Origin: DASCNA01 sp036011305
GTDB lineage: Bacteria > Verrucomicrobiota > Lentisphaeria > Victivallales > GWF2-38-69
Assembly: GCA_036011305.1 (NCBI GenBank)
Contig: DASCNA010000095.1
Span: forward strand, 1 to 64,000
Reading direction: 5' to 3'
Length of the DNA: 64,000 bases
Shown here piece by piece: positions 28,150 to 37,475 of the stretch (the first letter of the stretch is position 1; every line of letters starts with the position of its first letter). Under the pieces are notes generated by a model, which did no database searches, was not told where the DNA came from, and saw only the letters and a program-made list of their open reading frames with translations. Both the position numbers and the translations under genes were made by a program.

Positions 28150-29151
28150 TTATCCTATCATAGCCTGTTCAACTGCTACAGATACTGCTACTGAAGCGCC
28201 TACCATAGGACTGTTCCCCATTCCAATAAGGCCCATCATTTCCACATGTGCTGGAACAGATGAAGACCCTGCGAACTGTGCGTCAGCATGCATTCTTCCC
28301 ATAGTATCTGTCATACCGTAAGAAGCAGGACCTGCACCCATATTATCAGGATGAAGTGTTCTTCCTGTTCCACCGCCGGAAGCAACAGAGAAATATTTTT
28401 TACCAAGTTCGTTACATTCTTTTTTATATGTACCTACAACAGGATGTTGAAATCTTGTAGGATTGGTAGAATTACCGGTAATCGATATGTCAACTTTTTC
28501 AAGGTGCATTACAGCAACCCCCTCTCTGACATCATCAGTTCCATAGCAATTAACTTTTGCTCTTTCTCCTTTAGAAAAAGCTCTTCTTTCGACAATTTCC
28601 AGTTTATTAGTAAAATAGTCAAATTTAGTTTTGACATAAGTAAAACCGTTAATTCTGGAAATTATATACGCAGCGTCCTTACCTAAACCATTTAAAATAA
28701 CTCTTAAAGGTTTTTTCCTGAATCTATTAGCAGAATTACAGATACTAATGGCTCCTTCAGCATTTGCAAATGATTCATGCCCTGCAATCATAGCAAAACA
28801 TTCTGTGCCATCGTTTAGCAGCATTCCTGCCAATCGACCATGTCCTAAACCAACTTTTCTGGTTTCAGCAACAGAACCAGGAACACAGAATGCCTGCAGT
28901 CCTTCTCCAATACAATGTGCTATTTCTTCAGATTTCTTACATCCTTTCTTGATAGCGATAGCTGCTCCGACAGTATAGGCCCAGCAGGCATTGTCAAAAC
29001 ATATATTCTGTACACCTCTTACTATCTTAGCTACATCAAGACCTTTTTCCTTGCAAATAGCATCAGTTTCTTCTATCGAATTTATGCCATATCCTTTTAA
29101 TATTTTTAATAATTTATCCACTCTTCTATCATATCCTTCAAAAAGTGACAT
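28150..29151 (-). CDS. GGGtGRT protein
   Basis: A 333-residue protein carrying the name-giving motif GGGTGRTLHP near residue 258. Cys residues near 48-55 (ICFDNACWAYTVG) and GCKKSEEIAHCIGEG are also typical. The family is conserved in anaerobes and nearly always sits next to a NifU-like scaffold, as here (12 bases downstream of it). That suggests an iron-sulfur or metal-related role, but the biochemical function is not established. Strong AAGGAG before ATG 29151. Cytoplasmic, no membrane segments. Confidence 0.9.
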   Translation of the reverse strand: MSLFEGYDRRVDKLLKILKGYGINSIEETDAICKEKGLDVAKIVRGVQNICFDNACWAYTVGAAIAIKKGCKKSEEIAHCIGEGLQAFCVPGSVAETRKVGLGHGRLAGMLLNDGTECFAMIAGHESFANAEGAISICNSANRFRKKPLRVILNGLGKDAAYIISRINGFTYVKTKFDYFTNKLEIVERRAFSKGERAKVNCYGTDDVREGVAVMHLEKVDISITGNSTNPTRFQHPVVGTYKKECNELGKKYFSVASGGGTGRTLHPDNMGAGPASYGMTDTMGRMHADAQFAGSSSVPAHVEMMGLIGMGNSPMVGASVAVSVAVEQAMIG

Positions 29152-29162
29152 ATCGAAACTCC

Positions 29163-29855
29163 TTACTCTTCTCTTGGGTCAATTTCTTTAACAGCTTCAT
29201 TAAAACGGCCATAAACTCCGCTGGCTTCTTCCAGTGCTTTATTTGCGTCTTCCCCATGCCTGATAAGATTCATCATTTTGCCAAGATTAACATATGTGTA
29301 TCCAATTATTTCTCCGTTTTCATCAAGCCCCTGTTTCAAAACATAACCTTCTGCAACTTCAAGATATCTTGGTCCTTTTTTAGTGGTACCGTACATTGTA
29401 CCGAGTTGACTTCTAAAGTTTTTGCCTAAATCGTCAAGAGCAGCTCCAATAGGGAGACCGTTTTCAGAAAAAGCTGTTTGACTTCTTCCATAAGCTATCT
29501 GGAGAAACAACTCTCTCATTGCTACATTTATGGCATCACATACTAAATCAGTATTTAAAGCTTCAAGTATGGTTTTGCCGGACAGAATTTCAGCCGCCAT
29601 TGCTGCAGACTGCGTCATACCAGAACACCCTACAGTTTCTATGAGTGCTTCCTCTATAATCCCATCTTTAACGTTTAGAGTAAGCTTGCAGCCTCCCTGT
29701 TGAGGAGCGCACCATCCTACACCATGTGAAACTCCTTTAATATCATTGATTTTTTTTGCCTGGGTCCATTCGCCTTCCTGCGGGACTGGAGCTGGACCAT
29801 GATTAGGACCATTTGCTACACAGCACATGTTTTTTACTTCTGTAGTAATTTCCAC
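29163..29855 (-). CDS. NifU/IscU-like iron-sulfur scaffold protein paired with GGGtGRT
   Basis: A 230-residue protein. GTG 29855 is chosen because GGAGG lies seven bases upstream. VKDGIIEEALIETVGCSGMTQSAAMAAEILSGKT at about 63-95 is the IscU/TSCPD-like core with a conserved Cys in VGCSGM; the N terminus has a Cys pair (MCCVANG) and GWCAPQQGGC. Transcribed just before the GGGtGRT gene, so the two products probably act together, perhaps in cluster assembly or delivery (inference from constant pairing). Confidence 0.8.
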   Translation of the reverse strand: MEITTEVKNMCCVANGPNHGPAPVPQEGEWTQAKKINDIKGVSHGVGWCAPQQGGCKLTLNVKDGIIEEALIETVGCSGMTQSAAMAAEILSGKTILEALNTDLVCDAINVAMRELFLQIAYGRSQTAFSENGLPIGAALDDLGKNFRSQLGTMYGTTKKGPRYLEVAEGYVLKQGLDENGEIIGYTYVNLGKMMNLIRHGEDANKALEEASGVYGRFNEAVKEIDPREE

Positions 29856-30072
29856 TATTGCCTCCGAGTATTAGATGTTAATAATAAATGATAAAAAATA
29901 TTACATTACAAATGCATAAAATATTTATTTTATACTGCCAGTAGGACTGATATAAAGCTAAATGTCAGTAAAGCTGTTCCAGTAAAAAAATGTTAATTAA
30001 TTGACTGTATTATAATATTAATCAGATATTAGTAAATTTCCAGTCTGACATAAAACAGACAATATTCTCAAG
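29856..30072. other. Spacer between pfk and the scaffold gene
   Basis: AT-rich region holding the promoter for the scaffold-GGGtGRT pair; no element is clear enough to place. Confidence 0.3.
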
Positions 30073-31521
30073 TTACCACCATTCAGGAGGCTGTCCGGTA
30101 CTTGCAAGTACACTCAACCAACCTCTATGGTCGTTTCTCATTCTGCGTTTAATATTCGTAATAGCAGATAATGGTATATTTGTAAATTCACCTTTCCAGT
30201 GTCCAATCAGCATATCAGTTTTTCCTGCCATTCCTGCATCGACAGCAAAACGAGCTAAATCAGCACAGAAAATACTGTCCTGACTATTTGCAGGCACACT
30301 TCTGATCTGATAACTTGGGCTAATGTACTTAATATTAACTTTCATATCCCATTTATCTGCGAAGTGAGTTCCTAAATCATCTCGCAAATAAAGTCCAATA
30401 TCATTAAATTTTGTATTTCCTGAATCATCAGTTCCATTCTGAACACCAATTATATTCTGGCCAGCTCCTTCTGAAACAGCTATTACAGCGTGTCCTTTTG
30501 CCTGAAGAACTTTTTTAACTTCATCATAAAGCCCGCCATTTTCTGCAAAATTTAAATTCATTTCAGGAATAAGACAGAAATCAACATTTCCACTAGATCT
30601 TGTTGCATAAGCAGTGATAAATCCTGCCTCACGACCCATTAATTTTACTATACCAATTCCATGAGGAGTACATGTTGCTTCTACATGAACACGGTTCAAT
30701 GCTTTACTTGCTTCTTCAACTGCTGTCTGAAAGCCAAAGCTTTTTTCAACGAACGGGATATCGTTATCAATTGTTTTTGGTATACCGATAATTGAGATTT
30801 TAAGTTTCCGTTTTTCAATTTCTTCAGCTAGTGCATGAGCGCCTTTCAGTGTTCCATCCCCGCCAATACAAAATAAAATATTAATACCTTTATCCTCTAG
30901 AGATTGGATCATTTCTTCAACAGGTGGATTGCCTCTTGAACTTCCCAGTACGGTTCCGCCTCTTTTATGTATATCATCAACTTCTTCCGGGGAAAGAATA
31001 ATAGGAGGGTGTTCAGGATTTTGAGCTAATCCCTGATAGCCGAATCTAAATCCCCATACTTTTTTTACTTTATACCAAATCTCAAGTTCTTTAACTATAG
31101 ATCTTATAACATCATTAAGTCCTGGGCATAAACCTCCACAGGTTATAATACCGGCTTTAGTTCTACTTGGGGCATAGTAAATCTTACTTCTTGGTCCTGC
31201 CTTTTCAAAACTTACTGTATCGGGTTCTTTATTAATATTAACAAGAGTATCAAAACGAATTCTATCCTTACTATCTCTAATATAATATGTTTTTTTTAAT
31301 TCAAGGTTTTCAATATTTGACAGCGGTGATTGTAATTTAGCTTTTCCAAAACTTTTTACATTTAAATCTATATCTGTGGTGCTGGTAGTACTACTAAACT
31401 TACAATCAGTTTCAGAGTTTATAGCAATATCATCAGAGTTATCATTTTTTTTTAATTCAATAATTTTTTCAATTTCTATAGGTTCTTCATCTTTATTATC
31501 ACTATTTGTTTTTTCTTTCAT
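30073..31521 (-). CDS. 6-phosphofructokinase, long TP0108-like type
   Basis: A 482-residue member of the phosphofructokinase superfamily. After an acidic, poorly conserved extension (residues 1-90) come TCGGLCPGLNDVIRSIV near 125, GGTVLGSSRGNP near 188, CIGGDGTLKGAHAL near 217, GIPKTIDNDIPF near 247 and MGREAGFITAYA near 291. GGDGT together with PKTIDND places it in the long Treponema TP0108/trypanosome-like group, which is mostly ATP-dependent, but donor choice (ATP or pyrophosphate) cannot be settled by eye. It makes fructose-1,6-bisphosphate for the FbaB aldolase. Confidence 0.88.
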   Translation of the reverse strand: MKEKTNSDNKDEEPIEIEKIIELKKNDNSDDIAINSETDCKFSSTTSTTDIDLNVKSFGKAKLQSPLSNIENLELKKTYYIRDSKDRIRFDTLVNINKEPDTVSFEKAGPRSKIYYAPSRTKAGIITCGGLCPGLNDVIRSIVKELEIWYKVKKVWGFRFGYQGLAQNPEHPPIILSPEEVDDIHKRGGTVLGSSRGNPPVEEMIQSLEDKGINILFCIGGDGTLKGAHALAEEIEKRKLKISIIGIPKTIDNDIPFVEKSFGFQTAVEEASKALNRVHVEATCTPHGIGIVKLMGREAGFITAYATRSSGNVDFCLIPEMNLNFAENGGLYDEVKKVLQAKGHAVIAVSEGAGQNIIGVQNGTDDSGNTKFNDIGLYLRDDLGTHFADKWDMKVNIKYISPSYQIRSVPANSQDSIFCADLARFAVDAGMAGKTDMLIGHWKGEFTNIPLSAITNIKRRMRNDHRGWLSVLASTGQPPEWW

Positions 31522-32113
31522 TTCTATATATCATCCTAATATTTTGAGCATGATTCATCAATAATGAAATAATTTATAAGCCTGGACTCTTGGCTAATCA
31601 GAAATTATTAGTTTTTCAATAAATACATAGTAGCGTATATAAAGATAATATAATATATATCAACTAAATGCCAGGTATTAAGCTCTATGTTTCTTTCATA
31701 AACATCAGAGCATCCTATATAATTATTGCTTTTTATATAAATGAAGGGAGAATAGAGCCTTAATTTAGTGATAGAAACCAAAAAGGAGGAAGAATTAAGC
31801 TCTGGTATTGGGAAAATAATTTTTGGGGAATATGTGAGATAAAAGTACTCAGAGCTTAATCCCTTAAGTAGCTAATAAACTAGAGGAGGTTATCGGCAAA
31901 TCAAACAGTTTCTAGGTGTTTCAGTGTTTTGCCTACAAAATTATTTGTTTCTGCATAAAACAATTTCTCATTCGCACTAAATAGCAGATTATCCGGTTTT
32001 ATGTAATTTGAGAATATTAATTTAACAAAAAGTATGTCATATTATATTCAAATCTATTTTAAATTTAACTGAATATATCTAATAACTGGATTATAAATTG
32101 TGTGAATATAATT
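31522..32113. other. Long spacer upstream of nadE with repeated ATTAAGCTCT boxes
   Basis: No intact gene. ATTAAGCTCT occurs at 31677-31686 and 31794-31803, its complement at 31851-31860, and an imperfect complement (AGAGCCTTAAT) near 31755. The 31794/31860 pair gives an 11-bp inverted repeat with a 45-base loop. A frame with four stops between about 31741 and 31975 (GGYRQIKQFLGVSVF near its end) may be a dead gene. The repeat-like GAGAATATTAATTT lies near 32010. Confidence 0.4.
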
Positions 32114-33052
32114 ATGGATAATATATTTGAAAATAGTTTCAATTTAGATATAGAGTTAAACTGTAAAAAGTTTACTGAAAATTGTATTAATTTTATATCA
32201 TCTTATCAGGAGAAATTGAATAGAGATGGCGTTGTCATTGGGTTGAGCGGTGGGCTTGACTCAGCAGTTATTGTAAAATTATGTGTATTAGCCGTGGGTA
32301 AGAAAAATGTTAAAGTTCTTATTTTACCGGAAAAAGATTCAAATAAATTAAATATTCAAGATGCTCTCAATTATGCAAAATTACTGGGTGTAAAGTATAA
32401 AAAAATCAATATTACTCCATTTGAGAAGAAATTCAGGCTCTATCACTCATTTATTCTGAACTGTATTCCTCTTCTACGAAGCCAGAGAAATAGACTTACA
32501 GAAAAAATGAATGCTTATTATGAGAAAAAAACTGGGACAAATTTCTTTGAATCTAGCTTGGCAGGTATTAGAGGTAAGAAATTTTCAAAATATCTGAGAA
32601 AAGTCAATGCATATTATCGCGTAAAACATAGAATCAGAATGTTATTACTTTACAAATACGCTGAACTTGAAAATAGAATGGTGGTTGGAGCTGCTAATAA
32701 GACTGAAAAAATGATAGGTTTTTTTGTGAAACACGGTTGTGATCATGCATCGGATATAATGCCTATTTTGAATTTATACAAAACGCAGGTGAGGTTGTTA
32801 GCTAAATACCTTGATATACCGAGTATTTTTTTAGATAAGCAGCCGTCACCTGACATTGTACCAGGGGTTATTGATGAAAGAGTAATTGGTATTAAATATG
32901 AGTTGCTTGATAAGATTTTATTCTTAATTGAAAATAAAAAAAGTAATGATGAAATCAGTGATGTCTTAGATATTGATGAAAGCAAAGTTGACTATGTAAA
33001 AAGTCTGTTAGATAAATCAGAACATATGCGCAAAGTATATGACATGATATGA
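32102..33052 (+). CDS. nadE: NAD+ synthetase, ammonia-dependent type, with internal insert
   Basis: About 312-316 residues (start GTG 32102, or ATG 32114, which I find slightly more natural). IGLSGGLDSAVIVKLC is the PP-loop that binds ATP; GAANKTEKMIGFFVKHG, DIMPILNLYKTQVRLLAKYL and PSPDIVPGVIDE match the family. It amidates deamido-NAD. Between strand INITPF and helix MLLLYKYAELEN there are about 65 residues (rich in Arg, Lys, Tyr) where typical enzymes have about 30. The gene ends in TGA with no backup stop for 67 codons. No glutaminase domain. Confidence 0.8.
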   Translation: MNIIMDNIFENSFNLDIELNCKKFTENCINFISSYQEKLNRDGVVIGLSGGLDSAVIVKLCVLAVGKKNVKVLILPEKDSNKLNIQDALNYAKLLGVKYKKINITPFEKKFRLYHSFILNCIPLLRSQRNRLTEKMNAYYEKKTGTNFFESSLAGIRGKKFSKYLRKVNAYYRVKHRIRMLLLYKYAELENRMVVGAANKTEKMIGFFVKHGCDHASDIMPILNLYKTQVRLLAKYLDIPSIFLDKQPSPDIVPGVIDERVIGIKYELLDKILFLIENKKSNDEISDVLDIDESKVDYVKSLLDKSEHMRKVYDMI

Positions 33053-33298
33053 TATAAAACATATTTTTGCTCTAAATTCTGGAATGGCACGGTTACAGTT
33101 TCAAATAATATAGTTAATGTTCTCCCAGCAGTATACCAGTTTCTCTGTTTTTATTGTCAGAAATATATGCTTGTTCCAAATATAAAGTATACAATAAGAA
33201 GCTTTTATAAGATTATACTGCTGGAACTCAAGATTATAAATCAATATCTAGGATAAAATTAACATTTTAAAACAGAAATTACTGTTAGTTTTTTTCTT
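33053..33298. other. Spacer with a wide inverted repeat
   Basis: CCAGCAGTATA at 33125-33135 and TATACTGCTGG at 33214-33224 form a perfect 11-bp inverted repeat with 78 bases between. The nadE frame stays open to TAA 33254-33256 if its TGA is ignored, but the read-through peptide does not resemble the family. Confidence 0.45.
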
Positions 33299-33760
33299 AT
33301 GTATAAAGTATATTATGCACTTAAATTAAGAAATTTGAGTGAGAAAATGATTCTGAGTTTTTCCCGAAGAGAAAAAATATACTTATTCGGTATGTCTGCC
33401 TACATAATAATCGGGTGCATAATAGCCGCTACAGTAAATTTGAGAATTATTAATAGTAGATTTAATAATGAATCAGTGTACTTCAATCTATTCATAAATA
33501 ATTATTTTTTATACATTATTTGGATTATCGGATATATTGGAGGAATTACTGTTTTTCTACTTTTATTTAAAAGTATATTAATTGGGATTTACAGGAGAAA
33601 AATAAAAAATAGTTACCTGTTTATCTTGCTCGTCAATTTTATTTTAATTCTTGTTTTCTATCCATTCTGGATTCTTCTTCTTCCAACATTTGTATGGATA
33701 ATTATAGATATTATTTGTATTGTATTTTATGTTTGTGTTTTAAGTTTAATTCAAAATTAA
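33299..33760 (+). CDS. Small multi-pass membrane protein, unknown
   Basis: A 153-residue protein with a basic N terminus (about residues 1-27) and four predicted helices (about 29-49, 66-92, 100-120, 124-150). ATG 33299 has no strong ribosome binding site. No family recognised and no close partner gene. Confidence 0.45.
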   Translation: MYKVYYALKLRNLSEKMILSFSRREKIYLFGMSAYIIIGCIIAATVNLRIINSRFNNESVYFNLFINNYFLYIIWIIGYIGGITVFLLLFKSILIGIYRRKIKNSYLFILLVNFILILVFYPFWILLLPTFVWIIIDIICIVFYVCVLSLIQN

Positions 33761-33917
33761 TAACAATTATACATGCGGGAATAAAGAGATAAAGTATGGT
33801 CTATTTTTATTGCAGTTTTACACTTTTTTAAATAGAATGTGGGTGTATCTTTTCAATAGGGGATTTTATTTTATCAAGTTTAATCCATTATGATATTTAA
33901 TTAAATTTTAAGAGAAA

Positions 33918-34613
33918 ATGGTAATGAAACGCTCAGAAATTAACAATGCAATAAAAGAAGCTGTCAAATTATTTGATAAAATCGGATTTAAATTACCTCC
34001 TTTTGCCTATTGGACTCCTGAAGAATGGGAGGGAAAAGGACAGAATGTACAGGAAATCAGAGAAAACATGTTAGGCTGGAACGTTACTGATTTTTGTAAG
34101 GGCGATTTTAATAAATGCGGCCTTTTAGATTTTACTGTCAGAAATGGGAATTATCATAAACCTGAACGATATGCAAAAAAATATGCAGAAAAAATTATGA
34201 TGACGGGTGAAGGACAGGTAACTCCTATGCATTTTCATTGGAAAAAATGCGAAGATATTATAAACAGGGGAGGCGGAAATTTAATACTGAAGCTCTACAA
34301 ATCTACTGATGATGAAAAACTGTCTGATGATAATTTCAGAGTTAAAATTGATGGAGTAGAAAAACAGTGTAACCCGGGTGAAATCGTAATTCTTTCTCCA
34401 GGTGAAAGCATATGCCTTGAACCTTATATTTATCATACTTTCTATGGAGAAAAGGGAAAAGGTGTTGTTGCAGTAGGAGAGGTGTCTGATGTGAATGATG
34501 ACAAAACTGATAATAGATTCCTTAATCCAATAGGTCGCTTTGCTGAAATTGAAGAAGATGAACAGCCTGTTTATTTGCTTTGCAACGAATATCCTGATTC
34601 AGCGAATTTCTAA
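33918..34613 (+). CDS. D-lyxose (D-mannose) isomerase-like cupin
   Basis: A 231-residue member of the EcSI/D-lyxose isomerase cupin family, converting D-lyxose to D-xylulose or D-mannose to D-fructose. The metal site is visible as PMHFHWKKCE (His105, His107, Glu112) with a fourth ligand in YIYHTFYG near 182. GLLDFTVRNG and GEVSDVNDD are also typical. Single gene with its own terminator; cytoplasmic. Sugar specificity inside the family cannot be read from sequence. Confidence 0.82.
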   Translation: MVMKRSEINNAIKEAVKLFDKIGFKLPPFAYWTPEEWEGKGQNVQEIRENMLGWNVTDFCKGDFNKCGLLDFTVRNGNYHKPERYAKKYAEKIMMTGEGQVTPMHFHWKKCEDIINRGGGNLILKLYKSTDDEKLSDDNFRVKIDGVEKQCNPGEIVILSPGESICLEPYIYHTFYGEKGKGVVAVGEVSDVNDDKTDNRFLNPIGRFAEIEEDEQPVYLLCNEYPDSANF

Positions 34614-34628
34614 GAATAAATTACGAAG

Positions 34629-34656
34629 AAAAGCCCTGATTGCCCCAGGGCTTTTA
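34629..34656 (+). terminator. Terminator after the D-lyxose isomerase gene
   Basis: Stem AAAAGCCCTG/CAGGGCTTTT with a seven-base loop, placed 13 bases after the stop codon. Confidence 0.9.
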
Positions 34657-34782
34657 ATATATGGTTTAAGTATGCTCATAATATATAAAATTATTTAAAA
34701 GAGTATATGTTCCATTTACTGCTACATGAGTTGTTATAAATATATATTTCAGAAAATATCCAGGAATAGTTTAGATATCATT

Positions 34783-35064
34783 TTATTTTTCTATTATACC
34801 TTTTGATAATTTTTCCAGAAGAGATAGCTCATTTTTAAATTTCGTCTGCACTAAATCATCCATTAACCTATTTCCTATGGTTTGATGCAATTCATTCAGT
34901 TTATCAATAGCTATACTTTCACTTTTTTGATTGATTTGAAGTTCAAACAGTGCCAGTTCAGCTATATAAGCAGTTTTCATCTTAACATATTTATCCATAC
35001 GTCTTACTAATTTATTCTTATATTTATTGTAATCTGTTTGTGTTCTAATGGTTCTTTTCGTCAT
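34783..35064 (-). CDS. Small helical protein, unknown
   Basis: A 93-residue, highly charged, almost entirely helical protein (probable coiled coil at about 35-90). No membrane helix, signal peptide or Cys. It starts with a Thr-rich TKRTIRTQTDY segment. No family recognised. Stands alone between two forward-strand genes. Confidence 0.45.
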   Translation of the reverse strand: MTKRTIRTQTDYNKYKNKLVRRMDKYVKMKTAYIAELALFELQINQKSESIAIDKLNELHQTIGNRLMDDLVQTKFKNELSLLEKLSKGIIEK

Positions 35065-35326
35065 GATTTATTAACCTGTTTTGAGGCAGTTTTATGTTGA
35101 TGCGTAAAATTTTAATACTCAAATAAAAAATAGATAGTCCTGTTTATTAAATATTTTAGTAATCTTTGATTTTTTTTGAATGAGATTATAATTTCCTGAT
35201 ACTTTGCATAGAAAGTTTTCATTAAATAAAAGTTTTTCTACCTATTGAATAAAAAATAATATTCTCTAAAATACCTTAGCTAAATACATGTAAAATTTTA
35301 TTTAATTTACAGCTTAGGATTATTTT
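35065..35326. other. Divergent spacer
   Basis: AT-rich region that should hold both divergent promoters; no clear element. Confidence 0.3.
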
Positions 35327-36103
35327 ATGGCCAATTACAAGCAGCACCTCACCGGTGGAATTATTTATGGAATATTATGTATGCTAATGGCTATTTTTAG
35401 CCTTGGATTTACAATTGTGAATGGTTTTACTATTTTTGTACTTGGGACTTTAGGCAGCATTTTACCGGATATTGACAGCGACACAAGTATACCTGTACAA
35501 CTGCTTTTTGAAACCATAGGTATACTTATTCCCATTATTGTTCTTAAAAATTATTTTTCTAAAGAATTGAATATAGAGAATATGATATTTCTTATTGTTA
35601 TCGGATACATTCTTGTTAGATATGGAATATCATTAATTTTCTATAGGCTGACTGTTCATAGAGGTATTATTCACAGTATACCTGCTGCTGTTATTGCAGG
35701 AGGAATTGTATTCTTTTTATTTTATGATTCTCAATTTTATATCAGGCTTATTTATGCGTTATCATGCACAGGCGGTTTTATTGTTCATCTGCTTATGGAT
35801 GAAATATGGTCAGTAGACCTGGCTAATATCAGAATAAAAAATAGTTTTGGCACAGCATTGTCATTACGATCAAATTCAATAATTTCAACAGTTACTGCTT
35901 ATTTGTTAATTGCATTAATAGTTGGTTATATATTGACTAATGTACAGATTCCTGATAAGTTTAATACAAAACAGGATAAACCTGCAATTGTTCTATTAGA
36001 TGAAAAAACACCTGATTCTTTAAATATAGCGAATGAGTTTTTGCTTGATGTTAATTCTACCTGGGTTACTCTTTATAAAAAATATTTTACAAATCAAACT
36101 TAA
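35327..36103 (+). CDS. Membrane-bound metal-dependent hydrolase, YdjM family
   Basis: A 258-residue inner-membrane protein of the YdjM (PF04307) family. Motifs typical of this family: KQHLTGGIIYG at the N terminus, GSILPDIDSD near 44-53, HRGIIHSIPAA near 111, and VHLLMDEIWSVDL near 153, together giving the His/Asp metal site. About six membrane helices lie between them. Related proteins act on lipids or are linked to the SOS response in E. coli; substrate unknown. The C-terminal ~50 residues are soluble. Confidence 0.7.
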   Translation: MANYKQHLTGGIIYGILCMLMAIFSLGFTIVNGFTIFVLGTLGSILPDIDSDTSIPVQLLFETIGILIPIIVLKNYFSKELNIENMIFLIVIGYILVRYGISLIFYRLTVHRGIIHSIPAAVIAGGIVFFLFYDSQFYIRLIYALSCTGGFIVHLLMDEIWSVDLANIRIKNSFGTALSLRSNSIISTVTAYLLIALIVGYILTNVQIPDKFNTKQDKPAIVLLDEKTPDSLNIANEFLLDVNSTWVTLYKKYFTNQT

Positions 36104-36438
36104 TCATATCAGATTTTAGATTGCTGTCATCCCATATATTTTGAAGTGTGAGTATAGTCTGTACCCACTCAAGATGAATTATGGGATTTTATTACCTGTT
36201 AATTATGTTGTATTGACGTATCTAAAATATCTTTCCTTTAAATTATTTCTTCAAAAACTAATTAATTTATAAATCAGACTCAAAATATTTTATAATATTG
36301 TCTAAAATATATTTGGAAGGAAAAGATGCTCCAAATTCACTTGGAAAGTAATAGTACGTAATTTAATATTCCAGATTTTTTTACCTATAGAAAGATAATT
36401 TTAAAAGTGTGTATTATTCTAAGCGGGAAAGTATAATT
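36104..36438. other. Spacer upstream of the gluconokinase gene
   Basis: Holds a weak inverted repeat, ATCCCATA (36129-36136) / TATGGGAT (36180-36187) followed by TTTATT, possibly a terminator for the YdjM-like gene. Otherwise AT-rich and empty. Confidence 0.35.
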
Positions 36439-36942
36439 ATGAAAATGATTAGCTCTTATTCAATAATTCTTATGGGAGTTGCAGGGGCAGGTAAAACTAC
36501 AATTGGGAAAAAACTTGAAAAGATATTTGGTTATAAATTTTATGATGCTGATGATTTCCATCCAACTGAAAATATTAAAAAAATGCGAAAAGGTATTCCA
36601 TTAACTGATGATGATCGTCTTGGTTGGCTGGAGAACTTAAATAATCTATTGGCTGATAGTGAACAAAAATTAGAGCCGATTGTATTGGCTTGTTCTTCGT
36701 TGAAGGAGAAGTATAGGTGTATCTTGACAGAGAATACTAAATGTGTTTTTATATATTTAAAAATCAGTAAGAACTGTGCAATAAATCGTTTAGAAAACAG
36801 AGTCGGACACTATTTTAATGCTTCATTAATTGATGCTCAGTTTGATGACCTTGAAGAACCTGAAATATGTGTTGAAATTGATGCTGATAAATCAATTCCT
36901 GAAATTATAAGGAAAATCAAATTAGAAATGAAAACTCCGTAA
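36439..36942 (+). CDS. gntK: Gluconokinase
   Basis: About 167 residues from ATG 36439, chosen because CGGGAAAG lies about ten bases upstream; the frame is open a little further. The P-loop is GVAGAGKTT (13-21), followed by DADDFHPTENIKKMRKGIPLTDDDRLGWL, the hallmark of thermoresistant gluconate kinases, and ACSSLKEKYR. It phosphorylates gluconate to 6-phosphogluconate. The stop codon lies inside the loop of the terminator hairpin. Confidence 0.87.
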   Translation: MKMISSYSIILMGVAGAGKTTIGKKLEKIFGYKFYDADDFHPTENIKKMRKGIPLTDDDRLGWLENLNNLLADSEQKLEPIVLACSSLKEKYRCILTENTKCVFIYLKISKNCAINRLENRVGHYFNASLIDAQFDDLEEPEICVEIDADKSIPEIIRKIKLEMKTP

Positions 36943-36956
36943 AACGGAGTTTTATC
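36931..36956 (+). terminator. Terminator overlapping the end of gntK
   Basis: Stem AAAACTCCG/CGGAGTTTT around a TAAAA loop that contains the gntK stop codon. Confidence 0.85.
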
Positions 36957-36977
36957 TATAAATATTGGATATTGAAG

Positions 36978-37475
36978 CTATTTTACAAGTTTTGCTGTAT
37001 ATAAACTGTAACCTGTTCCATTTTGGTTAAATTTATTTTCTTTACCTGTTATTAAAATGGTTGGATCCTTGTAAGTACTTGTTATTGTCATTCCTTTATA
37101 CAGTGAATTTTTAGAAAAAAGCTGGAATCTTGCTCTGCTTTTTCTGTTATTCATAACAGAATTAAATTGATCAACAACCCAGGTGTGATTTATTCTTGCG
37201 ATGTATTCGTAACCACTACCGCTCTGATGTCCAGTGTTTAGTATTTCAATTGGCTCAATCAGATAAGTATTATTCTTAATTGTCCCGAAAGGGAGACCTT
37301 CAAGAGATTCCATATTTAAGAACTGGCCATTCTTTGTGCTGGTTTCTATTTTCTTTGAGTCTTTAGCTGCAAAAGCTGTTGCAGTAAACATAAAGGTACA
37401 GCTAATTAAAGCTAAAAGAGTTATTAATTTTCCTGCCCAATGAATTTTTGTTTTTGAATACATATAATTCTCCAT
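36978..37475 (-). CDS. Exported protein, unknown function
   Basis: A 165-residue protein with a signal peptide (basic start, hydrophobic core at about 15-34, cleavage near AFA-AK). The mature part is beta-rich with no Cys. It contains GSGYEYIARINHTWVVDQFN and ends in GTGYSLYTAKLVK. No domain recognised. Probably periplasmic or surface. Stands alone; convergent with gntK. Confidence 0.5.
   Translation of the reverse strand: MENYMYSKTKIHWAGKLITLLALISCTFMFTATAFAAKDSKKIETSTKNGQFLNMESLEGLPFGTIKNNTYLIEPIEILNTGHQSGSGYEYIARINHTWVVDQFNSVMNNRKSRARFQLFSKNSLYKGMTITSTYKDPTILITGKENKFNQNGTGYSLYTAKLVK

Noticed and set aside
33053..33256. NadE extension by read-through of its TGA
   Set aside because: The extra 67 codons do not resemble NadE and cover an inverted repeat; the frame is probably open by chance.
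34783..35064. Antitoxin or phage regulator
   Set aside because: Small, charged and helical but without a helix-turn-helix or a partner toxin gene.
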